Positions 1-8,700 of a stretch of 22,687 bases of DNA are shown piece by piece; the stretch's first letter is position 1, and every line of letters starts with the position of its first letter. The position numbers were made by a program, and so were the translations under genes. The DNA is from CAZAYP01 sp964489425 [NCBI: uncultured Verrucomicrobiota bacterium] (GTDB lineage: Bacteria > Verrucomicrobiota > Kiritimatiellia > RZYC01): NCBI GenBank assembly GCA_964489425.1, contig CAZAYP010000077.1, forward strand, positions 1 through 22,687. Direction: 5' to 3'. The notes under the pieces were generated by a model. That model searched no databases, was not told the DNA's origin, and saw only the letters and a program-made list of their open reading frames with translations.

Positions 1-101
1 ACGAAGATCTCGGGCGGACGACGCAGGGTGGGGGTGCCAAACTTCAGAGCCCAGACAAGTACTGATCCGCATGCAAAAGTGGTATAGGCATCCGCGTGTA
101 G

Positions 102-151
102 CGCGGGGCTCCTGTCCCGCGGCATACGGTCCACGGCCCGGGAGGGCCGTG
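102..151. repeat. Pair of adjacent GC-rich hairpins, REP-like
   Basis: Two inverted repeats lie back to back just beyond the stop codon of the minus-strand gene at 170. The first has a 6-bp stem, 102-107 with 116-121, and an 8-nt loop. The second has a perfect 8-bp stem (CACGGCCC at 132-139 with GGGCCGTG at 144-151) and a GGGA loop. Neither is followed by a T-run on either strand, so a classic intrinsic terminator is not supported. Paired GC-rich palindromes at gene ends are typical of REP/BIME-like dispersed repeats, and they can also stabilise the 3' end of a transcript. No second copy was seen in this window. The rest of 1-169 shows no gene. Confidence 0.45.
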
Positions 152-169
152 CCACGAGCCGGGCCGCCA

Positions 170-1393
170 CTATCGCAGGAAATCTTCGTGGACTTGCCAG
201 CCATGCTCGGACAGGCGGGCCTTGGCCAGCGGTGTTGCGTGTCCGCTCAGGTAAATCCCACGCACCTTGACCTTGGGATCCACCTTCCTGACAAAGTCTG
301 CCACGCCCTGGGTCCAAGGCAGCAGGTCCACCGCCAGCGGACAGATTCGGCTGCCGTCGGCCAGCACCCCGACGGGCAAGGTGGCGGGGACGTCCACGGC
401 GTGAATGGCCGCCACGTCCTGGTCATATCGGCGCAGGATCCGCATGGCCTCAATCAGGAACAGCGCTTCGTCTTCGGAATCCGCAGCCACGGCATGATCA
501 ATGATCTTGGGGCGGCCTTTGACGGCGGACAGCGCGTCCAGCAACTCGACCAGGCCGGTTTGCTGCGTCAACGTGAACGCGCGGTTGCGTTGGAACGCGC
601 GGGCCGCCTCATCCGGCACGCCCCACGCCAGCATTTTCTTCATGTTCTGCTCGTTGAGATCCGCCGGCGGCATGTCCCAGGCCATGTTGACCACGGCCTG
701 CCCGATCCTCACGGGCATGGCCACGATGCCGATCGTCAGGTTGACCGTCAAGCCGCCCAGGAACATCGCGCGGCTGACCCGGTCCAACTGGCCGGCCAAC
801 ACCGGGTTGCTGGTATAGGGATCGATGCCCAGTTGCCGGGAAATCTGGCGCCGCGCCTTGTTAAAGCCCATGGCATTTTTCATGCTCGCGCCCGCCTCGG
901 CCGCCTGTTCGGATGTGCTGCGGTCGTCGTTACCGTCAACGGAATCCGAGATGCCCTGCGCGGTGCGCCCAACCGCTTTGCCGATGCCCGTGAAGAAGCG
1001 CCCCACGCCAGCAGGGATATTTTTCACCGTCTCGACCGGGTTGGTGATCGCGGTCTTGAACGTATCGAGCGCGGCGCCGGCCGAGTTCTCCAAGGCCTGC
1101 GCGAAGGCCTCGCCCTGGCTGAGCTCAGCCAACCTGGCGATGGCCGCCTGTTCTGCAGCGCGGACATCCAGCATGATGCGGCCATGGACCGGGACGACCC
1201 CATACGTGGATCGGATGGTGAATATCTCCAGGTAGCCCTCGACCGGTACGCGCGCATCGACACGCCAATCCGGGCCTGACAGCAGCTCGGGGGGCGCCAC
1301 CTGGTCAGCGGCCAGGATGGGCAGCTCCTCAAACTCACTTGCCACGGCGGCTGTGCCTAGCGCCAACGTCAACCCGATCGCCTTGATATTCAT
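170..1393 (-). CDS. Secreted protein of unknown function, 407 aa
   Basis: The frame stays open upstream, but I place the start at 1393. A GGGAGG Shine-Dalgarno lies 12 nt before this ATG, and the protein then opens with a clean signal peptide (MNIKAIGLTLALGTAAVA, cleavage near residue 18). The next upstream ATG, at 1450, has no usable ribosome site. The mature N-terminal part (about 20-90) looks beta-rich. The middle (about 100-240) is amphipathic and Gly/Ala-rich, with a stretch reading NPVETVKNIPAGVGRFFTGI followed by a VGRTAQ segment and GIDPYTSNPVLAGQLDRVSR. The C-terminal third (about 290-407) is mixed alpha/beta. I recall similar unnamed proteins with the DPYTxNPVL stretch in other Gram-negative bacteria, but no function. 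It is divergent from the secreted protein at 1680, with no minus-strand partner in the window. The export prediction is fairly secure; the role is unknown. Confidence 0.8.
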   Translation of the reverse strand: MNIKAIGLTLALGTAAVASEFEELPILAADQVAPPELLSGPDWRVDARVPVEGYLEIFTIRSTYGVVPVHGRIMLDVRAAEQAAIARLAELSQGEAFAQALENSAGAALDTFKTAITNPVETVKNIPAGVGRFFTGIGKAVGRTAQGISDSVDGNDDRSTSEQAAEAGASMKNAMGFNKARRQISRQLGIDPYTSNPVLAGQLDRVSRAMFLGGLTVNLTIGIVAMPVRIGQAVVNMAWDMPPADLNEQNMKKMLAWGVPDEAARAFQRNRAFTLTQQTGLVELLDALSAVKGRPKIIDHAVAADSEDEALFLIEAMRILRRYDQDVAAIHAVDVPATLPVGVLADGSRICPLAVDLLPWTQGVADFVRKVDPKVKVRGIYLSGHATPLAKARLSEHGWQVHEDFLR

Positions 1394-1405
1394 TCTATTG
1401 TATCG

Positions 1406-1411
1406 CCTCCC
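1406..1411 (-). promoter_or_regulatory. Shine-Dalgarno deciding the start at 1393
   Basis: On the minus strand this reads GGGAGG, 12 nt upstream of the ATG at 1393-1391. It supports this start over the in-frame ATGs at 1450 and 1555, which lack such a site. The spacing is slightly long. A 7-bp hairpin stem (1413-1438) ends immediately upstream of it. Confidence 0.6.
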
Positions 1412-1412
1412 G

Positions 1413-1447
1413 CTGGCCGGCGCGCTGGCGGCGGCCAGGCTTTTTTT
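1413..1447 (+). terminator. Hairpin plus T7 in the divergent intergenic region
   Basis: CTGGCCG (1413-1419) pairs with CGGCCAG (1432-1438) around a 12-nt loop. Two bases later comes a run of seven T (1441-1447), giving the form of a rho-independent terminator for plus-strand transcripts. No plus-strand gene precedes it, so it would stop antisense transcription through 170-1393. Read on the minus strand, the same stem lies in the 5' leader of that gene and abuts its GGGAGG ribosome site, so it could instead be a leader structure. The 12-nt loop makes the hairpin only moderately stable. Confidence 0.35.
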
Positions 1448-1601
1448 CATCTTCCATGCTATGGGGTGCTGCCCCACCACAAAATGGGTCGCAAGCGTGT
1501 TGAAATAGCCCCAGGATGTCAAGCTTGTGGTTGACGGCGATGGGCGATCGCTCACGGGATAACGTCCTGTTGTACCCCGGCGAGAGCGTCATCCAAAAAA
1601 G

Positions 1602-1631
1602 TTGGCAACGCGACCGGCGTTTCTGTACCTT
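1602..1631 (+). promoter_or_regulatory. Weak candidate sigma70-type promoter for the 1680 gene
   Basis: TTGGCA (1602-1607) matches the -35 consensus at 5 of 6 positions. TACCTT (1626-1631) matches the -10 at only 3 of 6, with 18 bp between them, about 48 bp before the ATG at 1680. It is the best pair I found on this strand in the shared intergenic region, but it is weak and could be chance. Confidence 0.2.
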
Positions 1632-1679
1632 GGCATTCGTTGTTGGAGTGACCTTAACCAAGGGATAAGGAGAAATGCG

Positions 1680-2570
1680 ATGAAGTGCAGCCTGGCAGTG
1701 GGTATGATGATGGTGGTGGTGGCGATAGGCTTGGGCGGCATCGCCCGCGGCGAGGACGCTCCGGCCATGGCCGATGCAGCGAAATCGCTGGAACAAATCG
1801 CGGCGGACGTCAAAACGATCCTCGTCCAGGAGCGAATTCATGACGCGTTTGACCTGTATCGCAAACTGAAGGATTTCGGGGTCACCTACCAGCCCACGCT
1901 AACTGCGCCCAACGACCTGGTCAGCCAGCTCGACGACGAGCAACTACGGCTGTATGCCGGCGTCAAACTGTTTGACGCGATCTACGCCGTTACCTTCATG
2001 AAGCGGCAGGAGGTGGCAGATTGCGTGGCCGTCATTGAGCAGATCCAGGACAAGCTCGAACTGCGATCCTATGCGGATATCAACAACTATTTTCTGCATA
2101 CGCTCAAGAAAGCCGCGGCCCAGCCCGACGAGGTGGACATCCCCAAGCTGATCGAACAGCTGTCGTCGGATTATGTCAACGAGTTGCCGGACCTGCTGGG
2201 GAGCGTCGAGTCGGCTGACTATCTCATTGACAGTCTCTACGGCTTCTACATCGAGATGAATTATGTATTTGGCGCGCTGATGGCCACATCGGCCAAGGCG
2301 CAGATCGAAGAAGGTTTCAACGAGATCAAGACGGTCGATGTGTACAAGCTGCCGCTGGATGTTTTCGCGGCGTTTGACCGGATGAACGAGGAAATCCGGG
2401 TCAGCGGCGAGACGCAAGAAAAGCTGGCCGTGTTGCGCAAGATGTACGACCTGGACGTGGTCGAGGAATCGGGAACGCTGTCCGACGCCGACGCGAACCC
2501 GGCGTGGCTGGAGCAGAGCCTGATCATCATTGCCATCCGCAACGCGATCCTGACCCCTGCCGCGGAGTAA
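1680..2570 (+). CDS. Secreted, largely helical protein of unknown function, 296 aa
   Basis: The start at 1680 is fixed by an AAGGAG ribosome site (1667-1672) with 7-nt spacing. The frame also opens earlier, at 1602, but the encoded signal peptide begins at 1680: MKCSLAVGMMMVVVAIGLGG, with cleavage likely around residues 22-26. Its Met-Met-Met-Val-Val-Val core comes from a short (ATG)3(GTG)3 tract at 1704-1721. The mature protein (about 270 aa) is acidic and predicted mostly alpha-helical, with no cysteine-rich or enzymatic motif that I can name and no later membrane segment. It ends 16 bp before the ABC transporter gene, so the two are probably co-transcribed, and it may be a periplasmic partner of that transporter. 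That link is inferred only from position. Confidence 0.85.
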   Translation: MKCSLAVGMMMVVVAIGLGGIARGEDAPAMADAAKSLEQIAADVKTILVQERIHDAFDLYRKLKDFGVTYQPTLTAPNDLVSQLDDEQLRLYAGVKLFDAIYAVTFMKRQEVADCVAVIEQIQDKLELRSYADINNYFLHTLKKAAAQPDEVDIPKLIEQLSSDYVNELPDLLGSVESADYLIDSLYGFYIEMNYVFGALMATSAKAQIEEGFNEIKTVDVYKLPLDVFAAFDRMNEEIRVSGETQEKLAVLRKMYDLDVVEESGTLSDADANPAWLEQSLIIIAIRNAILTPAAE

Positions 2571-2586
2571 CGGCAGCCGCCGTGGC

Positions 2587-5500
2587 ATGATCCAGGAAGC
2601 GTTGCTCAACGCGGTGCTGCATCTGTTTGCGATGCAGGCGTCGCGTTTGCGCGGCGCGGCGCGCGACAACGCCCTCCAGCGCGTGCGGGCCTACCTGAAC
2701 ACGCATGTGGGGTTGTCCAATGCGGAGCTGTACATCGGCCTGTTCGCCGAACTGACGGAAATCCACGAGGCAGAGACCGACCCGGCCATCCTTGAACATG
2801 CCGGCCAGATGGCCGCGCGCCTCAAATCCATGCTGCATGGATTTGAGCGCCACGCGGCAGCGCTGCGCTTCATGGAACTGGCGGCGCTCGCACCGGCGGA
2901 TGGGATCCCCCGGCAGATCGCGCGGCTGCTGGGCCATGAGTTGGGTCTGGATCCGCCAAGCATCGCTGCCATTCTCGCGTTTATTACTGATCCCGGCGGT
3001 TACGCCCAGCGGGCAACAGATTGCCGGGTGCTGGGCGGCGAGGAAGGATCTTTTTGCGGCCGCCTGGCGGTGCTGCGCTTGCCAACAGAGCGGCTGTACC
3101 TGGCCGCGCCGATCAGCGATGAAACCATCCGGATGGAAGGCCACGCGCTCGCCCGGGGCGGCTGCGTCTTGTTGCGATCCGGGCAGGTGCTGCGCGACGC
3201 CCGTGGCAACGAAATGTACTTCCCCCGTATTGTAGCGGCGTTTGAGGAAAAAGCGGATGCCGGACCTGGCGTTGTGTTGCGCGGGGAACACCTGGAGTTC
3301 CGTTTCCCGGGAAGCGACGCCGGCCTGCACGATTTTACGTTCAGCGAACATGGCGGGCGCATGGTGGCCATCATGGGCGGCAGTGGCGCGGGAAAATCCA
3401 CGCTCATGGGCATCCTGAACGGCACAATCCGCCCCGATTCGGGTGCCTTGCTGCTCAATGAGCGCAATGTGTACAAGGAGCCGGAGGCGATCGAAGGTGT
3501 GATCGGGTTTGTTCCCCAGGACGACCTGCTGTTTGAAGATTTGACTGTCTTCCAAAACTTATATTACGCCGCGCGGCTATGCATGGCGCACTTGCCGGAG
3601 AACGAACTGGCAAGCCGGGTGAACGAACTGCTCGCGGACCTTGGCCAGGCGGAAGCGGCGCACTTGAAAGTGGGTTCCCCGCTGCAGAAAACCATCAGCG
3701 GCGGCCAGCGCAAGCGGCTGAACATTGCGCTGGAACTCATCCGCGAACCGACGGTTCTTTTTGTCGATGAGCCCACCTCGGGGCTCTCCTCCTCGGATTC
3801 TGAACTGGTGATGAGCCTGCTCAAGGAGCAGGCCGCGCGCGGCAAGTTGGTGTTCGTGGTCATCCATCAGCCCTCATCCAAAATATTCCGCATGTTTGAT
3901 GCGCTCTGGATGCTGGACCAGGGCGGCTGGCCGATTTTCTGCGGCACCCCGCTGGAGGCGGTGACTTTCTTCCGGTCGCGCGGCGGGCTGCCGGGGGCGG
4001 AAGAGGCGATCTGCTCCGGTTGCGGCAACGTCAATCCCGAGCAACTGTTCGAGATCATCGGGGATCCCCTGCTCGATCCCGCCGGCCGGCCCACGCGCGA
4101 GCGGCGGATCCCTCCGGAAAAGTGGCGGCAGTTGTTTCTCGATTACGCCGCCCGGCGCGCGGGAGTTGCTGCGCCGCCCGTGGGCAGCGGAGCCCCCGAG
4201 AAAAACCTGCACCGCCCAGGGCGCTGGGGCCAGTTGGCGGTCTTTTTCGCGCGGGATGTGCGCGCGCGGATGGCGAATCGGCCTTACCTGGCGATCACGC
4301 TGCTGGAGCCACTGGTGCTGGGCCTGCTGCTCGGCCTGGTATCGCGGGGCGCGTTCGGGGGCAGCTACGCCTTTCATGACAACAACAACCTGCATGTCTT
4401 TTTCTTCATGAGCGTGATCGTCGCGCTGTTCCTTGGACTGAGCGTGAGCGCGGAAGAGATTTGCCGCGACGGGCGGATCCTCAGCCGGGAACGGTTCCTG
4501 CACCTGAGCTGGTGGAGCTACATCAATTCCAAGTCGATTTACCTCGCGCTGACTGCCGCGATCCAGATGCTGCTGTACCTGGCCGTGGCGGTGCCGCTGG
4601 TGGCGCTGCCAGGGATGTTCCTGAAGATGTGGGCGATGCTCTTTGCATGCGCCTTCTCCTCCAGCATGCTGGGCCTGAACATTTCGGCCTCTTTCCGGTC
4701 GGCCGTGACCATCTACATCCTCGTGCCGCTGCTGCTGATCCCGCAAATGCTGCTGTGCGGCGTGGTTATCAAGTACGACGACCTGATTGCGCCGCATTCC
4801 AGCCGCCGCGAGGTGCCGGGCTATGCCAACCTGCTCCCGCCCCGCTGGGCCTACGAAGCACTGGTTGTCGAGCAGTACAGCCACAACGCCTACACTCGCC
4901 ACTTCCTGGCCGCTGATGCGCGGACGCGGCTGGCTGAACACGACCTCGACTACTATCTGCCGGAACTGCAAAGCCGGGTGCAGTCCGTGGCCCTGCTGCG
5001 TGACCAAGGCCAAGTCAGCGCGGTCCAGGAACAACTCTGCATCCTCCAAAACGAGCTCGCGCGCCTCGAAAACCGCACCGGCTTGACGGCGGGCCTGCGC
5101 GCCGCCGATTTTGGCGCCGACGCCTTCACGGCTGCTGCGGCCGGCCGAGCGACCGATTTTCTCGCGCAATGCCGGCGCCTGATCTTTGAGCAGCGCCGCA
5201 CGGCCGCCGCCGAAAAACGCGAGATCGAAGCCGCGTTGACACGCAGCCTTGGCCGCGACGGGTTGGAAACGTTCAGGAAAAAGCACACCAACACCTCGAT
5301 CCAGGACCAGGTTTTGAACCTGCGCGACATGGAACCTGTCGGCGCGGCCACGGACGGACTTTATCACAAGACGCTGCCGATTTACCGGGTCCCTGAATCG
5401 CGGTGGGGCGCAGCGCATTTCCTGGCCGGCTATAAACGCCTGGGCCAGCGCTTGATTCCCACCTGGTCCTTCAACCTGGCGGCGATTTATGCGTTGACCT

Positions 5501-5607
5501 TCGTGCTCTACCTGGCGCTTGGCTTTAAGGTGTTGCCGCGCCTGCTGCTGAGTTTCCAGGGCCGCCGCAAAGCCAAGCGCATGCGCAAGGCGCCCGGCGC
5601 AGCCTAG
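2587..5607 (+). CDS. ABCG-like ABC transporter, fused ATPase-permease with large extracytoplasmic loop, 1006 aa
   Basis: The nucleotide-binding domain (about 225-450) is complete: Walker A GGSGAGKST (264-272), Q-loop Q311, signature SGGQ (371-374), Walker B VLFVDEP (390-396) and H-loop H427. The ABC-then-membrane order is that of ABCG/White half-transporters, so a homodimer is expected. Before the ATPase are a helical region (1-140, TerB-like in pattern) and a small beta domain (about 150-218). After it is a CSGCGNVNPE motif (C476, C479), then six membrane segments near 567-588, 603-622, 650-675, 681-700, 706-727 and 962-982. Between the last two is a loop of about 230 residues containing a probable coiled coil. 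From memory, the same architecture, including the CxxCGNVNPE motif, occurs in long uncharacterised ABC proteins of Bacteroidota. The substrate is unknown; lipid or hydrophobic export is a guess. No clear Shine-Dalgarno precedes the ATG, and translation may be coupled to the gene ending at 2570. Confidence 0.93.
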   Translation: MIQEALLNAVLHLFAMQASRLRGAARDNALQRVRAYLNTHVGLSNAELYIGLFAELTEIHEAETDPAILEHAGQMAARLKSMLHGFERHAAALRFMELAALAPADGIPRQIARLLGHELGLDPPSIAAILAFITDPGGYAQRATDCRVLGGEEGSFCGRLAVLRLPTERLYLAAPISDETIRMEGHALARGGCVLLRSGQVLRDARGNEMYFPRIVAAFEEKADAGPGVVLRGEHLEFRFPGSDAGLHDFTFSEHGGRMVAIMGGSGAGKSTLMGILNGTIRPDSGALLLNERNVYKEPEAIEGVIGFVPQDDLLFEDLTVFQNLYYAARLCMAHLPENELASRVNELLADLGQAEAAHLKVGSPLQKTISGGQRKRLNIALELIREPTVLFVDEPTSGLSSSDSELVMSLLKEQAARGKLVFVVIHQPSSKIFRMFDALWMLDQGGWPIFCGTPLEAVTFFRSRGGLPGAEEAICSGCGNVNPEQLFEIIGDPLLDPAGRPTRERRIPPEKWRQLFLDYAARRAGVAAPPVGSGAPEKNLHRPGRWGQLAVFFARDVRARMANRPYLAITLLEPLVLGLLLGLVSRGAFGGSYAFHDNNNLHVFFFMSVIVALFLGLSVSAEEICRDGRILSRERFLHLSWWSYINSKSIYLALTAAIQMLLYLAVAVPLVALPGMFLKMWAMLFACAFSSSMLGLNISASFRSAVTIYILVPLLLIPQMLLCGVVIKYDDLIAPHSSRREVPGYANLLPPRWAYEALVVEQYSHNAYTRHFLAADARTRLAEHDLDYYLPELQSRVQSVALLRDQGQVSAVQEQLCILQNELARLENRTGLTAGLRAADFGADAFTAAAAGRATDFLAQCRRLIFEQRRTAAAEKREIEAALTRSLGRDGLETFRKKHTNTSIQDQVLNLRDMEPVGAATDGLYHKTLPIYRVPESRWGAAHFLAGYKRLGQRLIPTWSFNLAAIYALTFVLYLALGFKVLPRLLLSFQGRRKAKRMRKAPGAA

Positions 5608-5636
5608 AGCACCGTGGTTTTCCGACGGCCCGGCCA

Positions 5637-5665
5637 TAAACATTTTCCCGCTTTTTGTGTATCAT
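5637..5665 (+). promoter_or_regulatory. Candidate sigma70-type promoter for the giant secreted-protein genes
   Basis: TAAACA (5637-5642, 4 of 6 to the -35 consensus) and TATCAT (5660-5665, 5 of 6 to the -10) are separated by 17 bp. They lie in an AT-rich patch within the 126-bp gap between the ABC transporter and the 5734 gene, about 70 bp before the start codon. The local AT-richness in otherwise GC-rich DNA supports a promoter here. It would let the three giant genes be expressed separately from the transporter. Confidence 0.4.
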
Positions 5666-5733
5666 TTATACGCGTTTGAGGGTGAGATATTGAACGGCGT
5701 CTTGAATACACACCTACAGCAGCAGGAGCGGCC

Positions 5734-8700
5734 ATGAACGGCAAGCGGACCGGGGTTGCAGCATTGGCATTGGCGCTGGCCATACCCATGGCATGCGGGG
5801 CCTGGCCCACCCCGCCGGTCGAGGAATACTTCGGCCGGGTTGCGCTGCCGACCAATGCCTACTGGAGCTTTGCCTCCACGACCCAGGGCCGCATCCAGGT
5901 GGTGGGGCATTCCAACGTCAACGCCCGCGTGGAAACCGCCGGGCCGATCTTCAGCAAGTGTGCCACAGCGTGCGCGGCCGACGCCCTGGTGGGCGGCATC
6001 TACCAGTGCACCAGCAGCGTGTTCCTGACCCGCCAGAAGATCTACCTCGACCTCAGCAGCCCCGTGGCCGAAACCATCGCCTTCTTCGTTTACGAGTCCG
6101 CGAGCAGCAACGGGCTGTACACGCTGATCCACTCCAACGAGGTTAAGTACAGCGCCGCGGACACGGACATTGTTTCGGGCTACGACAGCGTGACCTTGGA
6201 AACCGGCAAGTACTACTTCATCGGGGCCCACTGGAGCGCCACCAACTGCTTTTTCTACACCAACCTCGTGGCCGCCGAGAATTTCAGCTTCGGGCGGCTG
6301 ATCCACGCGTACGGCGACGACAAGCTCAGCCGGCCGCCGGCGACCCTGACCAACCTGTTCACGGCGCCGCGGCGGGTGTACTGCCAGCAGCTCACCACCA
6401 CGCGCGCCGGCCTGCTGCGCATGGACGGCGACCGGCGCACGGGCGCCATCACCTCCACCAACCAGGCGGTGCTGCGCCTCAACCTCAAGAACATCGCGCC
6501 GCTCCACCTGGCGTTCAATTTCCGCGAGGCGGGCAACGAGACCGGCCTGGACGGCGTGTACCTCAGCACCAACGGGGTCCAGTACCAGCGCATCGTGAAC
6601 CTCAGCGCCGGCGCCACCATGACCTGGACGCGGGTGGAGACCGATCTGGTCGCGGCCGCCGCCTCGGCCGGCATGAACTTGAGCACCCAGACGTGGATCA
6701 AGTTCCAGCAGGCCGACAACAACCCGTGGCCCAGCGACGGGTGCGAGCTGGAGAATCTCCGCGTGTACTCGCGGCTGCTGCCGGACGTGGCGCTGGACGG
6801 CCTGTCGTGGAGCACGTTGTCCGCCTTCCGCGGCACCAACGACATGCTGGTGGTCAGCCTCGCGCCCACGGTGGTGGGCTGGGGCGGATTGAGCAACATT
6901 AACAGCACCATCACCAATCATTACGAGCTGTGCGCCGGCGGCGGCACGGACGTCGTGCAAAGCGCGGACAGCGTGATCCTCTGGACCATGCCCGCGGGTC
7001 TGATCTTTACCCAAACCCTGTCGGACGTGCTCGTGGTGCCCGCGGGCAAGCGGCTGACCAACATCTGGTACAACTTGTTCGGGCAAATCAACCGTGGTTT
7101 TGCGTTCCCGGAATCGAACCTGACCAACAACAGCGAGATCTCCTGCTGCAAGTTTATCAACCATTATTCAGGAAAAATGCATTTTGGCGACATCCTGACC
7201 GCCATTTACATCACCAACTATTTTCCCGGGCTGGTTCCGCCCTACAGCATGACCAACCACCTGATCAGCGGCACCGGCATCGTGGCCGGGTATTCCTTCC
7301 GCTTCGAAAACTACCTGGTCAACAAGGACCTTGAAACCCTTGATTATTCCGTGCACCCGCTGAACACCAACGAGGTGCTGCTGGCGATCACCAACCAGAT
7401 GGAAAGCCAGCACCTGGAGTACCGCTACGTGGGCGGCGCCCGGTTGTCCGGGGCCGGCGCGCGGGCGGATATCCGCCTGCGCCTGCCGGCCGGCTTGGGC
7501 TGCGCCACCAACGCTACCGCCATGTTCCTGCAGCCGGACCTGATCTTCGGCCAGGCGGCGCTCAACCAGGTCATGGCCCCCAAGACCGTGACAAACAGCC
7601 GGGCGCTGTTCTTCTGCGAAGAGTCCAAGCCGCTCATGTACCCCGTGGCCTACACCGTGTGGCGGCCCACGTCCGGCGAACTCGAACTGATGCGCCAGGG
7701 CGGCGACCCGGTGGTGTACGTGCGCAAGGACGAACTGCAGCACCTGGAGTCCTATGTCGGCGTGGTGGCCAACCCGAATATGATCCTTAAGAAGTCCAAC
7801 GAACGCTACTACTACTTTGTAAAACAGATGCCGTTCAATCCCAGCGTCACGGCGGGCAGCGCCTACCACGATGCGCGCGTTACGACTCAACTGACCTTCA
7901 ACCGCGGCACCAACGTGACCCATTTCCCCTACGGCATCTGGATCCCGTTCCGCGACGGCGGCACCATGGATATCCAGCAGGACCTGGTCAAGGTGGGCAG
8001 CGGGAGCCAGTTCAGCGTGAACCTGGGCGCGACCATGCACGTGCGCTACGAGCGCGATTGCCCCGCGGAACAGTGCCCGGCGGTCACCGGATCCGGCATG
8101 GTGCCCATGCTGTATTCGGTCGGCCTGATGATTGACCTCACGGCGGACGGCGGGTTCCACATCAACACCACCCTGGCGCCCACCAATATTCTCTGGGGTT
8201 CGCGCCAGGACGGCACCTACGCGCAGCAGACCGAGTCGTTCCCGTCCGGCTCTTTCTACATGCCGGGCCATTTCATGCGCGGCGGGCGCGGCCACTATGC
8301 CATCAACACGTATTACACACCCGCCGAGATCCTGCTCAGCGGGCTGCTGACCAATGATCTCGCCACGCTGGAGCTCAATGGCACCACCAACTACCTGAAC
8401 GGGCTGGGCGACTACGCCGGACTGAACCTGCGGGTGGGCGCGGACGGCGCGCGCCAGGGCCAGAGCTCGCTCGGCGGCACCCTGAGCGGCTGGTACCCGC
8501 TGGCCGGCAGGTCCAAGTATTACCTGCGCCCCTCGGGCGTGTCCGGCATCCACGAGGCCGACGCGCTCGACGACAAGTTCCAGATCTACGGCTACAATAT
8601 CCTGATCACCAACTTCGGCCTGTCATACCTGTCGGGCGCGAACATCGAGTCGCGCACCGACGGCGAGATCAGCCTGCCTACGCCGGCGGATTTTGAGATC

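Noticed and set aside
71-1279. 402-codon open frame on the plus strand
   Set aside because: It lies antisense to the 170-1393 gene. Its translation is rich in His, Gln, Arg and Val without a domain or ribosome site, as expected for the complement of a GC-rich gene.
1517-1522. Perfect TTGACA on the minus strand upstream of the 170-1393 gene
   Set aside because: No acceptable -10 hexamer at 16-18 bp spacing, so I do not call a promoter.
1544-1551. GCGATCGC palindrome in the divergent intergenic region
   Set aside because: I noted only this copy in the region, and an 8-bp palindrome is expected by chance in GC-rich DNA. No flanking operator symmetry.
1394-1555. N-terminal extension of the 170-1393 gene to the ATG at 1555
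   Set aside because: It would place 54 residues before a perfect signal peptide, and only the start at 1393 has a ribosome site.
3874-5643. 589-codon open frame on the minus strand
   Set aside because: Antisense to the ABC transporter, which has all diagnostic motifs. The His/Gln/Arg-rich translation has no recognisable fold.
5734-5802. Possible lipoprotein signal in the 1913-aa protein (Cys near residue 22)
   Set aside because: The residues before the Cys (Pro-Met-Ala) do not fit the lipobox, so an ordinary signal peptide is more likely.
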